DNA from: Chloroflexota bacterium
Lineage (GTDB): Bacteria > Chloroflexota > UBA11872
Assembly: GCA_022825895.1 (NCBI GenBank)
Contig: JAJDVX010000020.1
Span: 1-64,000, forward strand
Direction of reading: 5' to 3'
DNA length: 64,000 bases
The notes under the pieces are model-generated. The model was not told where the DNA came from and searched no databases. It saw nothing but the letters and a program-made list of their open reading frames with translations. Made by a program: the position numbers and the translations under genes. Position 1 is the stretch's first letter, and each line of letters opens with the position of its first letter. Shown in pieces: positions 35,827-45,984 of this stretch.

Positions 35827-37011
35827 TTGCACAGCGCCGTGACGCGACTGCTCTACGTCCAAGGCGTCCCGATTTGGCGCAACGTGGTCGCCCTGCGCTG
35901 GATTGTGCAGATTGTCTCCGCGGTCGTGGTGCTCTCCACGATTGCCCTGTTTCTGCTCAACGTTGCCCGCGAGATCGAGGCGCGCGACATCCCCTTCGGC
36001 TTCACCTTCGTCAACCGCGCCGCCCAGATTCCTATTGGCGAAGCCGTAATTCCCTACCAGCCGTCCGATTCGTACTGGTACGGACTGGTCGTGGCCGGAC
36101 TCAACACCGTCCGCGCCTCCGTGCTTGGCGTCATTCTGGCCACCGCTATCGGCATCCTCGTTGGCGTGGCCCGCCTGTCGCCCAACTGGCTGCTGAGCCG
36201 AATTGCCCTCGCCTACATCGAAGTCTTTCGCAACATTCCCCTGATCGTGCAACTGCTCTTTTGGCTGACCATCGTGCTCACGCTGCCCAGGGTCGTTGAG
36301 GGCTACGTCATCGCCGACGCGATCTTCATCAACAACAGCGGCCTCTTCCTGCCCTGGTTTGAGGCCCAGGCTGGATTCTGGCCGTGGGCGCTGATCACCG
36401 CCATAGGCGTTGCGCTGGCCGTCTATGCCTTCAGACGTCTGAGTCGTCGCGAAATCGAGACAGGCCAACCGAGCTATCCGCTGCTCGCGGCTTCAGTCAT
36501 TGCCGTCGGACTCAGCCTCGTAGCCCTTCTGATACTGGGTCCGTTGGCGATTGACATCCCGCAGATTGAGGGGCGTTTCGGCCGCCTGCAGGGTGGCGCC
36601 CAACTCAGCGGTAGCTTCATGGCCCTGCTGGTCGGGCTGGTCATCTACACCTCGGCATTCATCGCCGAAATCGTCCGAGCCGGCATCCAATCCGTCGGCA
36701 AGGGCCAGACCGAAGCTGCGCGTTCCGTCGGTCTCTCCGGGATGCTCACCCTGCGGCACGTCACCTTCCCCCAGGCCCTGCGCGTCATCATCCCGCCGCT
36801 CATCAGCCAGTTCCTCAATCTCACCAAAAACTCGAGTCTCGCCGCCGCCATCGGTTACCCCGACCTGGTCAGCGTGGCCAACACCATGACGCAGATCGCG
36901 CCTGCCATCTCGCTCTTCATGATTGTCATGGTCAGCTACCTGTCCATGAGCCTCCTCTACTCCCTCCTCGGCAACCTCTACAACCGCATGATTCGCTTCA
37001 AGGGCGCCTGA
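35827..37011 (+). CDS. aapQ: Amino acid ABC transporter permease, AapQ type
   Basis: A 394-residue inner-membrane permease. The length, longer than usual HisM/HisQ proteins, and the large loop before the core (NNSGLFLPWFEAQAGFW) are those of AapQ. The conserved cytoplasmic EAA loop that docks on the ATPase is EAARSVGLSGMLTLRHVTFP. About eight membrane segments. Start uncertain: TTG 35827 or GTG 35839; neither has a well-spaced ribosome site. Stop TGA 37009-37011 is 10 bases before the aapM ATG. Confidence 0.9.
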   Translation: MHSAVTRLLYVQGVPIWRNVVALRWIVQIVSAVVVLSTIALFLLNVAREIEARDIPFGFTFVNRAAQIPIGEAVIPYQPSDSYWYGLVVAGLNTVRASVLGVILATAIGILVGVARLSPNWLLSRIALAYIEVFRNIPLIVQLLFWLTIVLTLPRVVEGYVIADAIFINNSGLFLPWFEAQAGFWPWALITAIGVALAVYAFRRLSRREIETGQPSYPLLAASVIAVGLSLVALLILGPLAIDIPQIEGRFGRLQGGAQLSGSFMALLVGLVIYTSAFIAEIVRAGIQSVGKGQTEAARSVGLSGMLTLRHVTFPQALRVIIPPLISQFLNLTKNSSLAAAIGYPDLVSVANTMTQIAPAISLFMIVMVSYLSMSLLYSLLGNLYNRMIRFKGA

Positions 37012-37021
37012 GGGCTTGCAA

Positions 37022-38299
37022 ATGACCGCCCGCGCCGCTCCCGCCCCGCTTCCCCCGGCCACCACCGTCGGACTCCTGGGCTGGCTACGGCAGAACCTCT
37101 TTAGCTCCCGGGGCAACGGCGCTGTCACGGTTGTGTTGGCGGTCGTGCTCGTCTGGTTCGTCTTCAACCTGGGCAGTTGGGTTTTTGTCGAGGCCGACTG
37201 GACCGTCATCATCAGCCGCGCACCCCTCTACATCGTGGGTCTGTATCCCTACGAGGGCTATTGGCGCCTGTGCATCTGCTTGCTGCTGATCAGCGTGCTC
37301 CTGGGCATGGCCTGGCGCGCCTGGCCCAATGCCGCGCGCCGCTTCGCCTTCGGCTTTGGCGCGGTCATGTTGTTCGTGGGTGTGTTCCCGCATGAAATGG
37401 CCCCGGACCACCGCGCACTCCTGCTGCTGAATCTCCCGGCTATCGGCCTCGGCTACGTCCTGACCCCTCGACCCGCGGACGTAAGCCCCGGGCGCCTGGA
37501 AGCACTGGCCGGCAGCGCGCTGTCCCCCGCCCTCGAGCGCGCCGCCATTTTCTCCACGCCCAGGCGCAAAGTCATCGCCGCGCTCGTTGCCCTGGTCCTC
37601 ACCATGATCCTGATCCTCGGCATCGCCGGCGTGCCGGGCCTCGATCCGGTCAATCCGCAGGACCTCGGCGGTCTGATGATCAACCTGCTGCTGGCCTTCT
37701 TCGGCATCGTCTGCTCGCTGCCCATCGGCATTGGGTTGGCGCTGGGGCGTCGCAGCAGCCTTCCCATCCTCAAGGTCGCCTGCGTGATCTTCATTGAGGT
37801 CATTCGCGGCGTACCCCTCATCACGCTGCTCTTCATGTCCCGCCACATCCTGCCGCTGACGTTTCCGGAAGACCTGAACATCGACCGCGTCTACCTGGCG
37901 GGCATCACGATCACGATCTTCTCGTCCGCCTACATGGCCGAAAACGTGCGCGGCGGCATGGCGGCGGTGCACCCCGGCCAGGCCGAGGCGGCCCGAGCCC
38001 TGGGGCTGCGCGACTGGCAGAACACCCTCCTCATTACCCTCCCCCAGGGCCTGCGCAACATCATCCCCGCCATCGTCGGCCAGTTCATCAGCTTGTTTAA
38101 GGACACCAGCCTCGTCTACTTCATCGGCATGCTGGACCTGGTGGAGATGGGCCGCGTCAGCGTTCAGGGCAACCAGGAGTTCATCGACAACGGACGCGAG
38201 GTCTACCTCTTCATTGCCCTGGTCTTCTGGGTCTTCTGTTTCAGCATGTCATTCATCAGCCGGCGCATCGAGGGCGTCCTGGGCGTCGGTCGGCGCTAG
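37022..38299 (+). CDS. aapM: Amino acid ABC transporter permease, AapM type
   Basis: A 425-residue permease paired with AapQ. It has several extra N-terminal membrane helices before the core (LVWFVFNLGSWVF, GYWRLCICLLLISVLLG), then the HisM-like domain with EAA loop EAARALGLRDWQNTLLITLP. ATG 37022 is used; a TTG at 37016 is possible. Ends 24 bases before the ATPase gene. Confidence 0.9.
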   Translation: MTARAAPAPLPPATTVGLLGWLRQNLFSSRGNGAVTVVLAVVLVWFVFNLGSWVFVEADWTVIISRAPLYIVGLYPYEGYWRLCICLLLISVLLGMAWRAWPNAARRFAFGFGAVMLFVGVFPHEMAPDHRALLLLNLPAIGLGYVLTPRPADVSPGRLEALAGSALSPALERAAIFSTPRRKVIAALVALVLTMILILGIAGVPGLDPVNPQDLGGLMINLLLAFFGIVCSLPIGIGLALGRRSSLPILKVACVIFIEVIRGVPLITLLFMSRHILPLTFPEDLNIDRVYLAGITITIFSSAYMAENVRGGMAAVHPGQAEAARALGLRDWQNTLLITLPQGLRNIIPAIVGQFISLFKDTSLVYFIGMLDLVEMGRVSVQGNQEFIDNGREVYLFIALVFWVFCFSMSFISRRIEGVLGVGRR

Positions 38300-38323
38300 C
38301 CCGGACCGCGGAGGAGTTCAGCC

Positions 38324-39136
<813 letters not shown>

Positions 39137-39191
39137 GCGGCAGAGCAGCTGCTAGCCTCGGAGGCTGCCCCGCGCGCGACGAGCCAGGCGT

Positions 39192-39650
39192 CTAGACAAG
39201 CGCTTCCAGGCTCTGCCGCAAGAGAGCCGCGTAATGCGCGCGCTCGCAGCTATCCGCCAGGTCATGCCCGTATTCCGGATTCGGCCTGTCGTTGTGTCGT
39301 GGGACCACGTGCGTGTGCAGGTGCCACACGTCCTGCCCGCCGGCCGGCTCGTTGTTTTGGCGGATGGCCACCCCGTCACAGGGATAGCCACGCCGCATGG
39401 CCGTTGCGACAAGCCGCACCATCCGGGCAATCTCGCCTGCAAGGTCATCCGGCAGCGCGTAGATGTTTTCGTAGTGAGCCGTGGGAATCACGAGGGCTCG
39501 TCCCGGCCCTCCCGGATCCCAGTGCTTCGCGATCTGCACGAACACCTGCCCCTCGCGCCACGTGGTGAACTCCGGCTCCGCCCCGCCCGCGATCGCGCAA
39601 AACGGGCACGCGTAGCCAGGCGGTTCGTGCGATACATCCGACAGAGCCAT
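39192..39650 (-). CDS. HIT family hydrolase/transferase
   Basis: A 152-residue histidine-triad protein. The nucleotide-binding triad is VWHLHTHVVPRH (His110, His112, His114), with the central His acting as the nucleophile in known members; CPFCAIAGG (Cys15, Cys18) suggests a zinc-binding knuckle, and IPTAHYENIYALPDD is the typical substrate-side block. Likely an AMP-lysine hydrolase or dinucleotide hydrolase. Convergent with the aap operon. Confidence 0.88.
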   Translation of the reverse strand: MALSDVSHEPPGYACPFCAIAGGAEPEFTTWREGQVFVQIAKHWDPGGPGRALVIPTAHYENIYALPDDLAGEIARMVRLVATAMRRGYPCDGVAIRQNNEPAGGQDVWHLHTHVVPRHNDRPNPEYGHDLADSCERAHYAALLRQSLEALV

Positions 39651-39845
39651 TGAGCCAAGTCTCGTGTGCTGGGGCTGGGTTCAGGGTACTGAGCGCGGGC
39701 TGAGCGGCGACATGCGCCAACACGATGGCGTCCTGGAGGTGCTGGCCGACGGTCTATTGTCATAGCATCTGGACTTTCCGCGTCCACGGGAGCGACTACC
39801 TCGAACGGCGTAACGCGTCACTCAATCTGGGCCGCGCGGCTGGTC

Positions 39846-40979
39846 GTGTTCGCGGCCTTCTTCGATCTCTTCGTGCAGTTCCCAACCATGGCGCCCCATG
39901 CCCGCAACCTCGGGGCGTCGGCGGCGCTCGTCGGCATCGTCGTGGCGGCCTACTCCATCACGAACCTGTTCGGCAACCTGGGTGCCGGGTTTGTCCTTGA
40001 CCGGTGGGGTCGCCGTGGCCCGATCATCATCGGTTTGGCGATCACCGCACTTGCGGTCCTCAGCTACGTGTTCGTGCGGTCGCCGGAGCAACTCCTGATT
40101 GCGCGCGGAATCCACGGCCTCGGGGCGGCCGCGCTGACGCCCGGTGCGTTTTCCATCATCGGCGATTGGGTGGCCTCGGATCAGCGAGGCCGTGCCATGG
40201 GCTTCGCCGGGGCCATGATCGCCATTCCGGCCATGATCGGCCCGCCCGCCGCCGGCCTGCTTCGGGATGCCTGGGGTGCGAATTCGGTCTTCATTCTTGA
40301 CGCTGCGGTGCTTGCGATCACCTTGGTTGCATTTGCGGCCGTCACGCGCCGACTGCCATACAAGGCTGCGCGGCGTGTTACGCAAAGCGCGGCGGACGAC
40401 GGCGCCACGCCCTTCGGGCGACTCATGCTATTGGCCAATATCACCCTCTTCGCCGTCACCATTGGCGTTGGGGTGCTCGTGGCGCACCTGCCGCTCGTTC
40501 TGGAAAACCAGGGCGAATCCGCCGCTCGTTCCGGCTACAGCTTCGCCATCTTTGCGTTGGTGGCCATACTCGTCATGGCCGGTCCTATTGGTGGTGCAAG
40601 CGATCGCTTCGGTCGCTTCATCCCGCTGCTCGTTGGTCTGGTCGGTGTCACTGGGGGACTGGCATTGCTCGGCGTCTCCGAGGGCTATGGCCTGGTCGCG
40701 GCGGGTATGGCGGTGTTCGGCTTGGGTTACGGGCTGGTCTTCCCCGCGGCCACTGCGTTGGTCACCGAAGCCGCCGGCGCCGCGCGTCGCGGCATGGCGT
40801 TTGGCATCTTCTATGCGGTCTATTCGCTGGGCGTTGCCCTGGGGTCGGCAGGGAGCGGGCGGCTGGCCGGGCTGTACGACGACTCAACAGGGCCGCCTTT
40901 TTTGGTGGCCGCGGCCGTTGTTCTGATTGCCGTTCCGATCATCGCAATTGTCGGGCGCGTAAGGGTTGAACGATCGTGA
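39846..40979 (+). CDS. Major facilitator superfamily transporter
   Basis: A 377-residue MFS protein from GTG 39846 with about twelve membrane segments; GFVLDRWGRRGPII (first half) and GGASDRFGRFIP (second half) are the two A-type loop motifs. The reading frame stays open upstream with a plausible extension (ARLV directly before the GTG) but no ATG, GTG or TTG in range, so the true start may be a rare codon further upstream and the first helix may be slightly cut. Substrate unknown. Confidence 0.83.
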   Translation: MFAAFFDLFVQFPTMAPHARNLGASAALVGIVVAAYSITNLFGNLGAGFVLDRWGRRGPIIIGLAITALAVLSYVFVRSPEQLLIARGIHGLGAAALTPGAFSIIGDWVASDQRGRAMGFAGAMIAIPAMIGPPAAGLLRDAWGANSVFILDAAVLAITLVAFAAVTRRLPYKAARRVTQSAADDGATPFGRLMLLANITLFAVTIGVGVLVAHLPLVLENQGESAARSGYSFAIFALVAILVMAGPIGGASDRFGRFIPLLVGLVGVTGGLALLGVSEGYGLVAAGMAVFGLGYGLVFPAATALVTEAAGAARRGMAFGIFYAVYSLGVALGSAGSGRLAGLYDDSTGPPFLVAAAVVLIAVPIIAIVGRVRVERS

Positions 40980-41014
40980 GCAGGAACTAATGCGAGTCCC
41001 GACTGCCCCACACG

Positions 41015-41887
41015 CTACGCATACCACGGCAGCATCGGCTCGATCGCCAGGACCAGGAACACGAGGGCGAGGTAGAGCAGGGAGAACTTGTAGGCGGCCA
41101 GCGTCTGGTCAGGGCTTGCGCCGTTACGCAGCGGCCACGAGGCGCGGAGCCAGTAGGCGCCGAGCAGCGTGCCCGCCACCCCGAAGGCGAGTCCGCCGTA
41201 GCCCGCCGCCAGCGGGAGCCATGCCAGCGCGGTGAGCAGGAGGATGTACAACTTGATTTGGGTTGCCGTATCGCGGGGGCTGGCGACTGCGCCAAGCATC
41301 GGGACCCTGGCCGCGGCGTAGTCCGTTCGCAGGAACAGCGAGAGCGTCCAGAAATGCGGCGGAGTCCAGAAGAAAATGAAGGCGAACATGTAGAGCCCGA
41401 GCGCGTCGACCTGGCCCGAGACCGCCGCCGCGCCGATCAGCGGCGGAAAAGCCCCGGCCGCGCCGCCGATCACGATGTTGTTCCAGGACCGGCGCTTTAG
41501 CACCACGGTGTAGACCAACACGTACGTCACCGCCGCGGCCAGCGTAAGGATCGCGGCCACAAGGTTTGTCGTGACCGCCAGGGTCACGACGGCCGCTGCG
41601 ACAAGGACCAGGCCGGCGGCGATGACGGCGACCGCGCTGACGCGACGCGAAGCTACCGCGCGCCCGCGCGTTCGGCGCATGAGCGCGTCGATGTCGGCTT
41701 CGAGTCCCTGGTTGATCAGGTTGGACCCGGCGGCCGATACGGCGACGGCCACGATCACGGCAAGCATCGTCGCGGGCTCAGGCTGACCGGCGGCGGCCTT
41801 CCACGCACCGGCGGCAGCAACGAAGACGAGCAGCAGGACGATGCGTGGCTTGGCCAGCGGGAACAGGTAGCGGGCCAGGGCTCCCAT
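41015..41887 (-). CDS. ctaB: Protoheme IX farnesyltransferase (heme O synthase)
   Basis: A 290-residue UbiA-family membrane prenyltransferase that adds a farnesyl group to heme B to make heme O. NLINQGLEADIDALMRRTRG is the first Asp-rich motif (metal-diphosphate binding) with the MxRTRxR signature; DYAAARVPML is the second. About nine membrane helices, normal length. ATG 41887 shares its A with the TGA of ctaA (TGATG), so the two are translationally coupled. The apparent long upstream frame (to 42523) is antisense-free reading through ctaA and is rejected. Confidence 0.95.
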   Translation of the reverse strand: MGALARYLFPLAKPRIVLLLVFVAAAGAWKAAAGQPEPATMLAVIVAVAVSAAGSNLINQGLEADIDALMRRTRGRAVASRRVSAVAVIAAGLVLVAAAVVTLAVTTNLVAAILTLAAAVTYVLVYTVVLKRRSWNNIVIGGAAGAFPPLIGAAAVSGQVDALGLYMFAFIFFWTPPHFWTLSLFLRTDYAAARVPMLGAVASPRDTATQIKLYILLLTALAWLPLAAGYGGLAFGVAGTLLGAYWLRASWPLRNGASPDQTLAAYKFSLLYLALVFLVLAIEPMLPWYA

Positions 41888-42774
41888 CAGCCGCCGCGGT
41901 GCTTCAGCGCCAGGCCGAAGTGGATGACTACGACCCACCACAGCAGCGCCGCCAGCGTCAGGTGCAGGACGCGCAGTTCCGGATACAAGCCGATGGCCTT
42001 GGACGCGACGCCAATGCCAATCTGCGCGGAAACCAGCAGCACCGCGCCATAGCTGAGCAGCACGGCCATCCGCGATCCCCCGCGCTTCCTGACCTGCCAG
42101 GCCGTGAGGTAGACGGTCAGCGCAAGCGCCGACGCGGCAATGCGGTGCAGCATGTGAAGGCCCAGGGCCTCCATACCCACGTTGCCGTCGCAAAAGGGCA
42201 GCGTCGGGCAGCTGGCGCTCGCGTTCCTTCCCACAATCGTGCCCCCGAGCAGAACCACAAACGCGGTGGCAACCAGCACGGCCCGCGTGCGGCGTACGCC
42301 CGGTAGCTCCACGCCCGGCACGTCCAGGGCGCGCAGCGCGCCGCTGGTCAGAAGAGCCAGCGTTAGCAGCGAAAAAGTGAGATGAGCTAGCCGAACCATG
42401 CCGTCCAGATGGGTGAGCACGGTGATCCCGCCCAGCACGGCCTGGATCAGGATGGCCGCCAGCGCACTGCCGATCAGCTTTAGCGCCAGTGGGTCGGCGG
42501 CCCGACCTCGAACCGCGTACCACGTGGCCACTACAACAGCCAGCATGGTCACGCCGGCAAAGACGCGATGGCCGAACTCAATGGCGGTGGCGCCCTCCAG
42601 TTCAGGGACCACCACGCCTTCGCACAGCGGCCAATCCGGGCAGCCCAGGCCGGATCCGGAAACCCGCACCCACGATCCATAGGCAATCAGACCAATGGTC
42701 AGGATCGCCGCGGCGGCGGCCCACTGGCCGGCGCGGCGCACGTGAACCGAGGGCGTTGGACGGGTCGAGTTCAA
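41887..42774 (-). CDS. ctaA: Heme A synthase
   Basis: A 295-residue integral membrane protein that oxidises heme O to heme A. The N-terminal half has GSGLGCPDWPLC (the Cys pair of the first periplasmic loop) and IEFGHRVFAG (His ligand); the second half repeats the fold with CPTLPFCDG and LHMLHRIAAS, as expected of the two-fold CtaA architecture. Start: TTG 42774, 14 bases after the stop of the small COX2-like gene, gives a normal N terminus; a GTG at 42852 would overlap that gene. Confidence 0.92.
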   Translation of the reverse strand: MNSTRPTPSVHVRRAGQWAAAAAILTIGLIAYGSWVRVSGSGLGCPDWPLCEGVVVPELEGATAIEFGHRVFAGVTMLAVVVATWYAVRGRAADPLALKLIGSALAAILIQAVLGGITVLTHLDGMVRLAHLTFSLLTLALLTSGALRALDVPGVELPGVRRTRAVLVATAFVVLLGGTIVGRNASASCPTLPFCDGNVGMEALGLHMLHRIAASALALTVYLTAWQVRKRGGSRMAVLLSYGAVLLVSAQIGIGVASKAIGLYPELRVLHLTLAALLWWVVVIHFGLALKHRGG

Positions 42775-42788
42775 GGGACGCTTCGGTT

Positions 42789-42989
42789 CTAGCTGGCGCC
42801 GACTGACATCACGACCAGCGCAACGATCAGAAGCGCCGGAAGCAGCGTCCACACCACTTCCGCGGGCCGCCCGCCAACGACGCTACGCGCCGCCAGTGGC
42901 TGCACCCGCATGCGCAGCGCGGTAACGATGATGGCGGCTTCAACGAGGATCAGCGAACCCACGACGAGCCAAAAGCCTGGAGTGGTCAC
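42789..42989 (-). CDS. Solitary cytochrome c oxidase subunit II-type membrane hairpin
   Basis: A 66-residue protein from GTG 42989 with two membrane helices separated by a short charged loop. PAEVVWTLLPALLIVALVV matches the second helix of cytochrome oxidase subunit II (the E-x-x-W-T-x-x-P signature), and the first helix (FWLVVGSLILVEAAIIVTA) matches its usual partner. The whole CuA domain is missing, with an ordinary stop and no sign of it downstream, where ctaA begins 14 bases later. A longer reading to 43178 starts in the divergent sulfatase region and is not hydrophobic. It may be an assembly factor or an accessory oxidase subunit. Confidence 0.6.
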   Translation of the reverse strand: MTTPGFWLVVGSLILVEAAIIVTALRMRVQPLAARSVVGGRPAEVVWTLLPALLIVALVVMSVGAS

Positions 42990-43140
42990 AGGCTCAAGAT
43001 TAGCGATTTGCCACCGACCATGCGGCGAATTGCCGACGATTGCGGGACCCTTTAGCGGCCTGCCCGCATTGGCTGCCCGCGCGAAGCTCTCGGGTCTGGC
43101 AGGCTGAATCGTCCGCAGATGCAGGTCGCGGGAGTGGACC

Positions 43141-44616
43141 GTGGCGGCACCGCGCCCCAACGTTCTTATCGTGCTCATGGACCAGCTCCAACGTGGCGCC
43201 CTGGGTTCCTACGGCTGCCGGGCCGCGCGCACGCCATACTTCGACCGGCTGGCCGCCGATGGCCTCAGGCTCACCCGCGCCTACGTGCCGCTGCCGCAGT
43301 GCGCCCCGGCGCGCGCCTCGATGTTTACCGGCCGCTACCCGCATCAGCACGGCGTCTACCGCGTTGGCGACTCAACGGAGTTCCCGGCGGAGTGGCAAGC
43401 CGAGGTCGGCCCACTGGTGCATCGCACGCCGCTGCCGGAATCTGTGCCCTCGCTCGGGAGGGCCTTCAAGACCGCCGGCTACCGCATGGGCTACACGGGC
43501 CCCTGGCACATGGGCGACGACGAGATTCCGCACCATGGCTGGACCGACTTCTGGCGCACCTACCGCTACTGGAAGGACGGCCGCGACTTCTACATCCAGC
43601 ATCTGGAGCGCCACGGGCTGGCCGAGACCCTTCACCGCGAACATCGCCGCAATAGCGCCTCCGGCTCGCTGGCCAGCGGCGTTTTCCCGTCCGGTGGGTC
43701 CACCATCCCTGTTGAGCACGCCCGCACGTCGTGGGCCGTCGATCGGGCCATCGAGTTCCTGGATTCACGCGACGACCGTCCCTGGGTATTCTGCTGCTCG
43801 ATCAAGGATCCGCACCCGCCCATCATCTCGCCGGGCGACTTCCCGGGCCTGGTGTCACCGGATGAGGTCGACCTTCCGGTTTCGCTGGCCGACGACCTGT
43901 CCACCAAACCGCGCACCTTGCGTACGTCCGTCCAGCACCGGTGGGTGCGCAACATGACGGACGCGGATTGGCGCCGCCTGATTGCCCACTATCACGGGCT
44001 GGTGGCGCACGTGGACACCGAGGTCGGCCGAATGCTGGACCACCTGCAAGCCGAGGGCCTGGCCGAAGACACGATTGTTGTGGCCTTGTCCGATCATGGC
44101 GAGAGCCTGGGCGCTCACCGCATGATCGAGAAGGGGCCCTCCATGTACGAGGAGTCCCTCGGCATCCCCTTCATCGTCCGCTGGCCTGGACGTATCGACG
44201 GCGGTCGCGCCAGCGACATGCTCTTCAGCACGATCGATCTGCCGACCACGCTCGGCGAACTCTGCGGTGTCTCGGTTGATCCCGGCGAAGGCCGCAGCTT
44301 CGCCTGCGCCTGGACATCGGAGGCTCCCGGCCCCCGCGACGCCATCTTCGCTGAGTTCTATTCCCACTTCGAAGACCAGCAGCAGTTCATCAAGACCGTT
44401 TGTACCGACCGTTGGAAGCTCAACCTCTTTCTGCTTGACGACTCCGAGCTGTACGACCTGTATGCCGATCCGCATGAAATGATTAACCTCATCGCCGACC
44501 CGGCCCACGCCGCCATCCGTGCACGCCTCGCCTGCCGCATCGTCGACTGGGTATCCGAGACCGGCGACTCGCTTAGCCCCATTGTTGAACGCGCCGCACG
44601 AGCTCTTGCTGCCTGA
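43141..44616 (+). CDS. Formylglycine-dependent sulfatase (S6)
   Basis: A 491-residue sulfatase. LMDQLQRGALGSYG (Asp14) is the metal site, PQCAPARASMFTG contains Cys54, the formylglycine precursor, and LSDHGESLGAHRMIEKG provides later ligands. No signal peptide precedes the first strand. GTG 43141 gives the usual short N terminus (VAAPRPNVLIVL). It is transcribed divergently from the COX2-like/ctaA/ctaB operon and lies far from the other five sulfatases. Confidence 0.92.
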   Translation: MAAPRPNVLIVLMDQLQRGALGSYGCRAARTPYFDRLAADGLRLTRAYVPLPQCAPARASMFTGRYPHQHGVYRVGDSTEFPAEWQAEVGPLVHRTPLPESVPSLGRAFKTAGYRMGYTGPWHMGDDEIPHHGWTDFWRTYRYWKDGRDFYIQHLERHGLAETLHREHRRNSASGSLASGVFPSGGSTIPVEHARTSWAVDRAIEFLDSRDDRPWVFCCSIKDPHPPIISPGDFPGLVSPDEVDLPVSLADDLSTKPRTLRTSVQHRWVRNMTDADWRRLIAHYHGLVAHVDTEVGRMLDHLQAEGLAEDTIVVALSDHGESLGAHRMIEKGPSMYEESLGIPFIVRWPGRIDGGRASDMLFSTIDLPTTLGELCGVSVDPGEGRSFACAWTSEAPGPRDAIFAEFYSHFEDQQQFIKTVCTDRWKLNLFLLDDSELYDLYADPHEMINLIADPAHAAIRARLACRIVDWVSETGDSLSPIVERAARALAA

Positions 44617-44784
44617 CCGTCACACGCCCGGTGCTCGTCAAGCCACTACAGGCTGGCGCCCCGAGCCGTGGCGTCTCGCTTGGTGCAGACCTTGCCGACA
44701 GTCGTCGACACCAGGCGGCTAATCTGGCTTGGCTACCGTACGAGGAACCCGGCGCCGCGGTGCACCTGCGCCGGCTGCAATTCG

Positions 44785-45663
44785 ATGACGACCGAGCCTG
44801 AGCGCCGGCGACACACCCAGCCGCTTGATCGCGCGTCGCTCGTCAGCGCTTTCTGCCGTCTCGGCCTGCCGCGGGGCGGACTGCTGATGGTCCATAGTTC
44901 CCTGCGCAGCATGGGCCACGTTCTCGGCGGCGCGTTGACGGTGGTGGATGCGTTGCTCGAAACGCTCGGACGGGCAGGAACGCTGGTGGTCCCCACCTTT
45001 ACCTATCCAATAGCCCGAGAGCGGGGCTTTGTGTTCGATCCGCTACGTACCCCGTCTCTCATGGGTGCGATTTCGGAAGCTGCCCGGCGGCATCCTCGGG
45101 CGCTCCGCAGCATTCACCTCCAGCACAGCATCGCCGCTATTGGTCCGCTTGCGGAGACCATTGTGAATTCTGGTGGTGAGACGGCGTGGGACGCCGACAG
45201 TCCCATGCGGCAGATCCTCGACCGCGACGGCCAGTACCTGCTGCTCGGCGTCCCCTATCAGAACCTCACGGCAGTCCACCTTTGCGAGGTTGAGCTGGAG
45301 GTTCCCTATCGGAAGCCCGTTCGAATCGAGACCAGGATGCGCTGTGCCGACGGCTCGCTCGCGCCACTCGTCAGCGCCGGCTGCCCGCCGCTGCCCGGGC
45401 ATCCGGGCAGCGACTTCAACCGGCTCGGTCAGCGCATGGAAGGTGTCGGCCTCGTTCGGATCGGCGAGGTCGGAAACGCGGTCGCCCGACTCCTCGGCGG
45501 CCACGACCTGATGCACAAGGCGCGAGAACTCTTCGAAGCAGACGTCGACGGATTCCTCCGGCAGGAGGGTGCGGTCACGCGGCTCAGCTACGGTCACACC
45601 ATCAAAACTCACCGTGGTGAGCACTGTGTCGCTGATCCGTCTCGAATGTACAGCGCGTCGTAA
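44785..45663 (+). CDS. Aminoglycoside N3-acetyltransferase-fold (AAC(3)-like) protein
   Basis: A 292-residue protein of the AAC(3)/FrbF-like acetyltransferase family. MVHSSLRSMGHVLGGALTVV with the following LVVPTFTYP block and YLLLGVPYQNLTAVH, then EVEL and the C-terminal LMHKARELFEADVDGFLRQEG, are typical. Many environmental members are not resistance enzymes, so no resistance is claimed; the acyl acceptor is unknown. ATG 44785 is preferred over the frame from 44668, whose first 39 residues are non-homologous. Confidence 0.8.
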   Translation: MTTEPERRRHTQPLDRASLVSAFCRLGLPRGGLLMVHSSLRSMGHVLGGALTVVDALLETLGRAGTLVVPTFTYPIARERGFVFDPLRTPSLMGAISEAARRHPRALRSIHLQHSIAAIGPLAETIVNSGGETAWDADSPMRQILDRDGQYLLLGVPYQNLTAVHLCEVELEVPYRKPVRIETRMRCADGSLAPLVSAGCPPLPGHPGSDFNRLGQRMEGVGLVRIGEVGNAVARLLGGHDLMHKARELFEADVDGFLRQEGAVTRLSYGHTIKTHRGEHCVADPSRMYSAS

Positions 45664-45984
45664 CACGATGAACCTGCCCGATGCCCTGCGAGACGTGGCG
45701 TCACTCCGGACAACAGGCGCTAGGCAATCAATCGCGACCTGATCGACCGGCGGCGGCCATTCGGGCTGCGCGAACGCTTCGAGCCGAGTCGCTTCGAGGA
45801 AAGCGCCGCTGCGAGCGTCGACGTAAGCCAGGCGGCGGAGAGGCCGCTAGGTCCGACGGGCGATCCGGAAGCGCCAATTCACAGCCGGGCACCTAATGCT
45901 CGACGGCGAACTCGACCAGCTCTAGGACGCCACGCGACGGAGGGGACTCGGTGCCCCGTACCTGCCGTCAATTGCGACCTTCGG
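45664..45984. other. Gap with no recognisable gene
   Basis: Short open readings exist, but none has a ribosome site, a family signature or typical codon use. No repeat matched elsewhere in this window was found by eye. Confidence 0.5.

Noticed and set aside
41887..42523. N-terminal extension of ctaB into a 502-residue protein
   Set aside because: The extra part is an alternate frame of ctaA; heme O synthase starts at 41887 with normal length.
44785..45663. Antibiotic resistance gene
   Set aside because: The AAC(3) fold is clear, but many environmental members have other acceptors and there is no resistance context.
45681..45896. 71-residue plus-strand frame in the gap before flotillin
   Set aside because: No ribosome site, Arg/Gly-rich low-complexity reading, no recognisable family.
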